A stretch of 6,490 bases of DNA from Acidimicrobiia bacterium (GTDB lineage: Bacteria > Actinomycetota > Acidimicrobiia > Acidimicrobiales > SZUA-35), in NCBI GenBank assembly GCA_029857855.1, contig JAOUGG010000148.1, positions 1-6,490 of the forward strand, read 5' to 3'. This document shows positions 6,312 to 6,490 of the stretch, in pieces. The notes beneath the pieces are model-generated. The model searched no databases and was not told the DNA's origin. It worked only from the letters and a program-made list of their open reading frames with translations. A program made the translations under genes and the position numbers. The number at the start of each line of letters is the position of its first letter. Within the stretch, counting starts at the first letter, position 1.

Positions 6312-6490
6312 ATGGTGGAACAGAGCAACGAGTTCGAACGCCCCGACGGTGACATGAGCGACCTGATCGCCGCTCGTCGAGCCGTCCATCACGAGGTCAC
6401 GGCGAGCCCGTTCGGACCCGACGACGAGATCGGGATGCTCAACCTCATCACGCCCGAGTTGAGTTCGGCCGTTCTCGCGGCCGCCGACAC
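6312..6490 (+). CDS. Cyclase-family (PF04199-type) metal-dependent hydrolase, N-terminal part
   Basis: The frame starts at ATG 6312, with GGAGA at 6299-6303 eight bases upstream, and is still open at the window end after 59 complete codons. Residues 32-49, reading SPFGPDDEIGMLNLITPE, match the N-terminal signature of the putative cyclase / kynurenine-formamidase-like superfamily (commonly 'GPDDELGTLNLLTPE'). Members are Zn- or Mn-dependent hydrolases such as arylformamidases and isatin hydrolase. The metal-binding HxGTHxD-type motif lies further into the protein and is outside the window, so activity cannot be judged. A later in-frame ATG at 6354 lacks a good ribosome site. The gap from the amidohydrolase stop is 15 bases, so it is probably in the same operon and acts in the same pathway. 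The identification rests on one short but distinctive motif. Confidence 0.75.
   Translation, partial: MVEQSNEFERPDGDMSDLIAARRAVHHEVTASPFGPDDEIGMLNLITPELSSAVLAAAD

Noticed and set aside
5253..6490. Kynurenine-pathway reading: ACMSD next to a kynurenine-formamidase-like protein
   Set aside because: Both belong to broad superfamilies with many reactions. The cyclase fragment has only a general family motif, no kynureninase or 3-hydroxyanthranilate dioxygenase is in view, and a CoA-transferase does not belong in that route.
684..6490. Mobile element, CRISPR, tRNA or phage defence content
   Set aside because: I saw no terminal repeats, repeat-spacer arrays, transposase or nuclease motifs, and base composition appears even across the genes.

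Overview
The window is GC-rich, with G or C at most third codon positions and very little intergenic DNA. The substrate-binding protein has an Ala-Ala-Ala-Cys lipobox followed by a Gly/Asp-rich linker, a style common in Actinobacteria. I infer a high-GC actinobacterium, but the window holds no phylogenetic marker that would settle the lineage. All genes lie on the + strand and no mobile element, RNA gene or CRISPR array is visible.

Layout: (1) 1-539 is the 3' part of an IclR-family transcriptional regulator; its DNA-binding half lies upstream of the window. (2) 540-683 is a regulatory gap with a promoter-like TTGACA-17-CATCAT pair followed by a nearly perfect 29-bp palindrome (636-664) and a ribosome binding site. 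(3) 684-4108 encodes a complete NitT/TauT-type ABC importer: lipoprotein, permease, ATPase, and a second, different permease. (4) 4105-5256 is a class III (CaiB/BaiF) CoA-transferase. (5) 5253-6296 is an amidohydrolase-2/ACMSD-type metal enzyme with a full metal-ligand set. (6) 6312 to the window end is the start of a cyclase-family (PF04199-type) metal-dependent hydrolase.

Four consecutive junctions (permease/ATPase, ATPase/permease, permease/CoA-transferase, CoA-transferase/amidohydrolase) are 4-base ATGA stop-start overlaps, so transporter and enzymes are almost certainly one translationally coupled operon. The simplest reading is a substrate-inducible catabolic cassette. The importer brings in a small organic acid. 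The CoA-transferase activates it or a product of it. The amidohydrolase and cyclase-type hydrolase carry out decarboxylation or hydrolysis steps. The adjacent IclR regulator probably controls it through the palindrome. The substrate cannot be read from the sequence; an aromatic or other carboxylic acid is a family-level guess. The most noteworthy points are the operator architecture, the two-permease importer fused by overlaps to enzymes, and the unassigned pathway.
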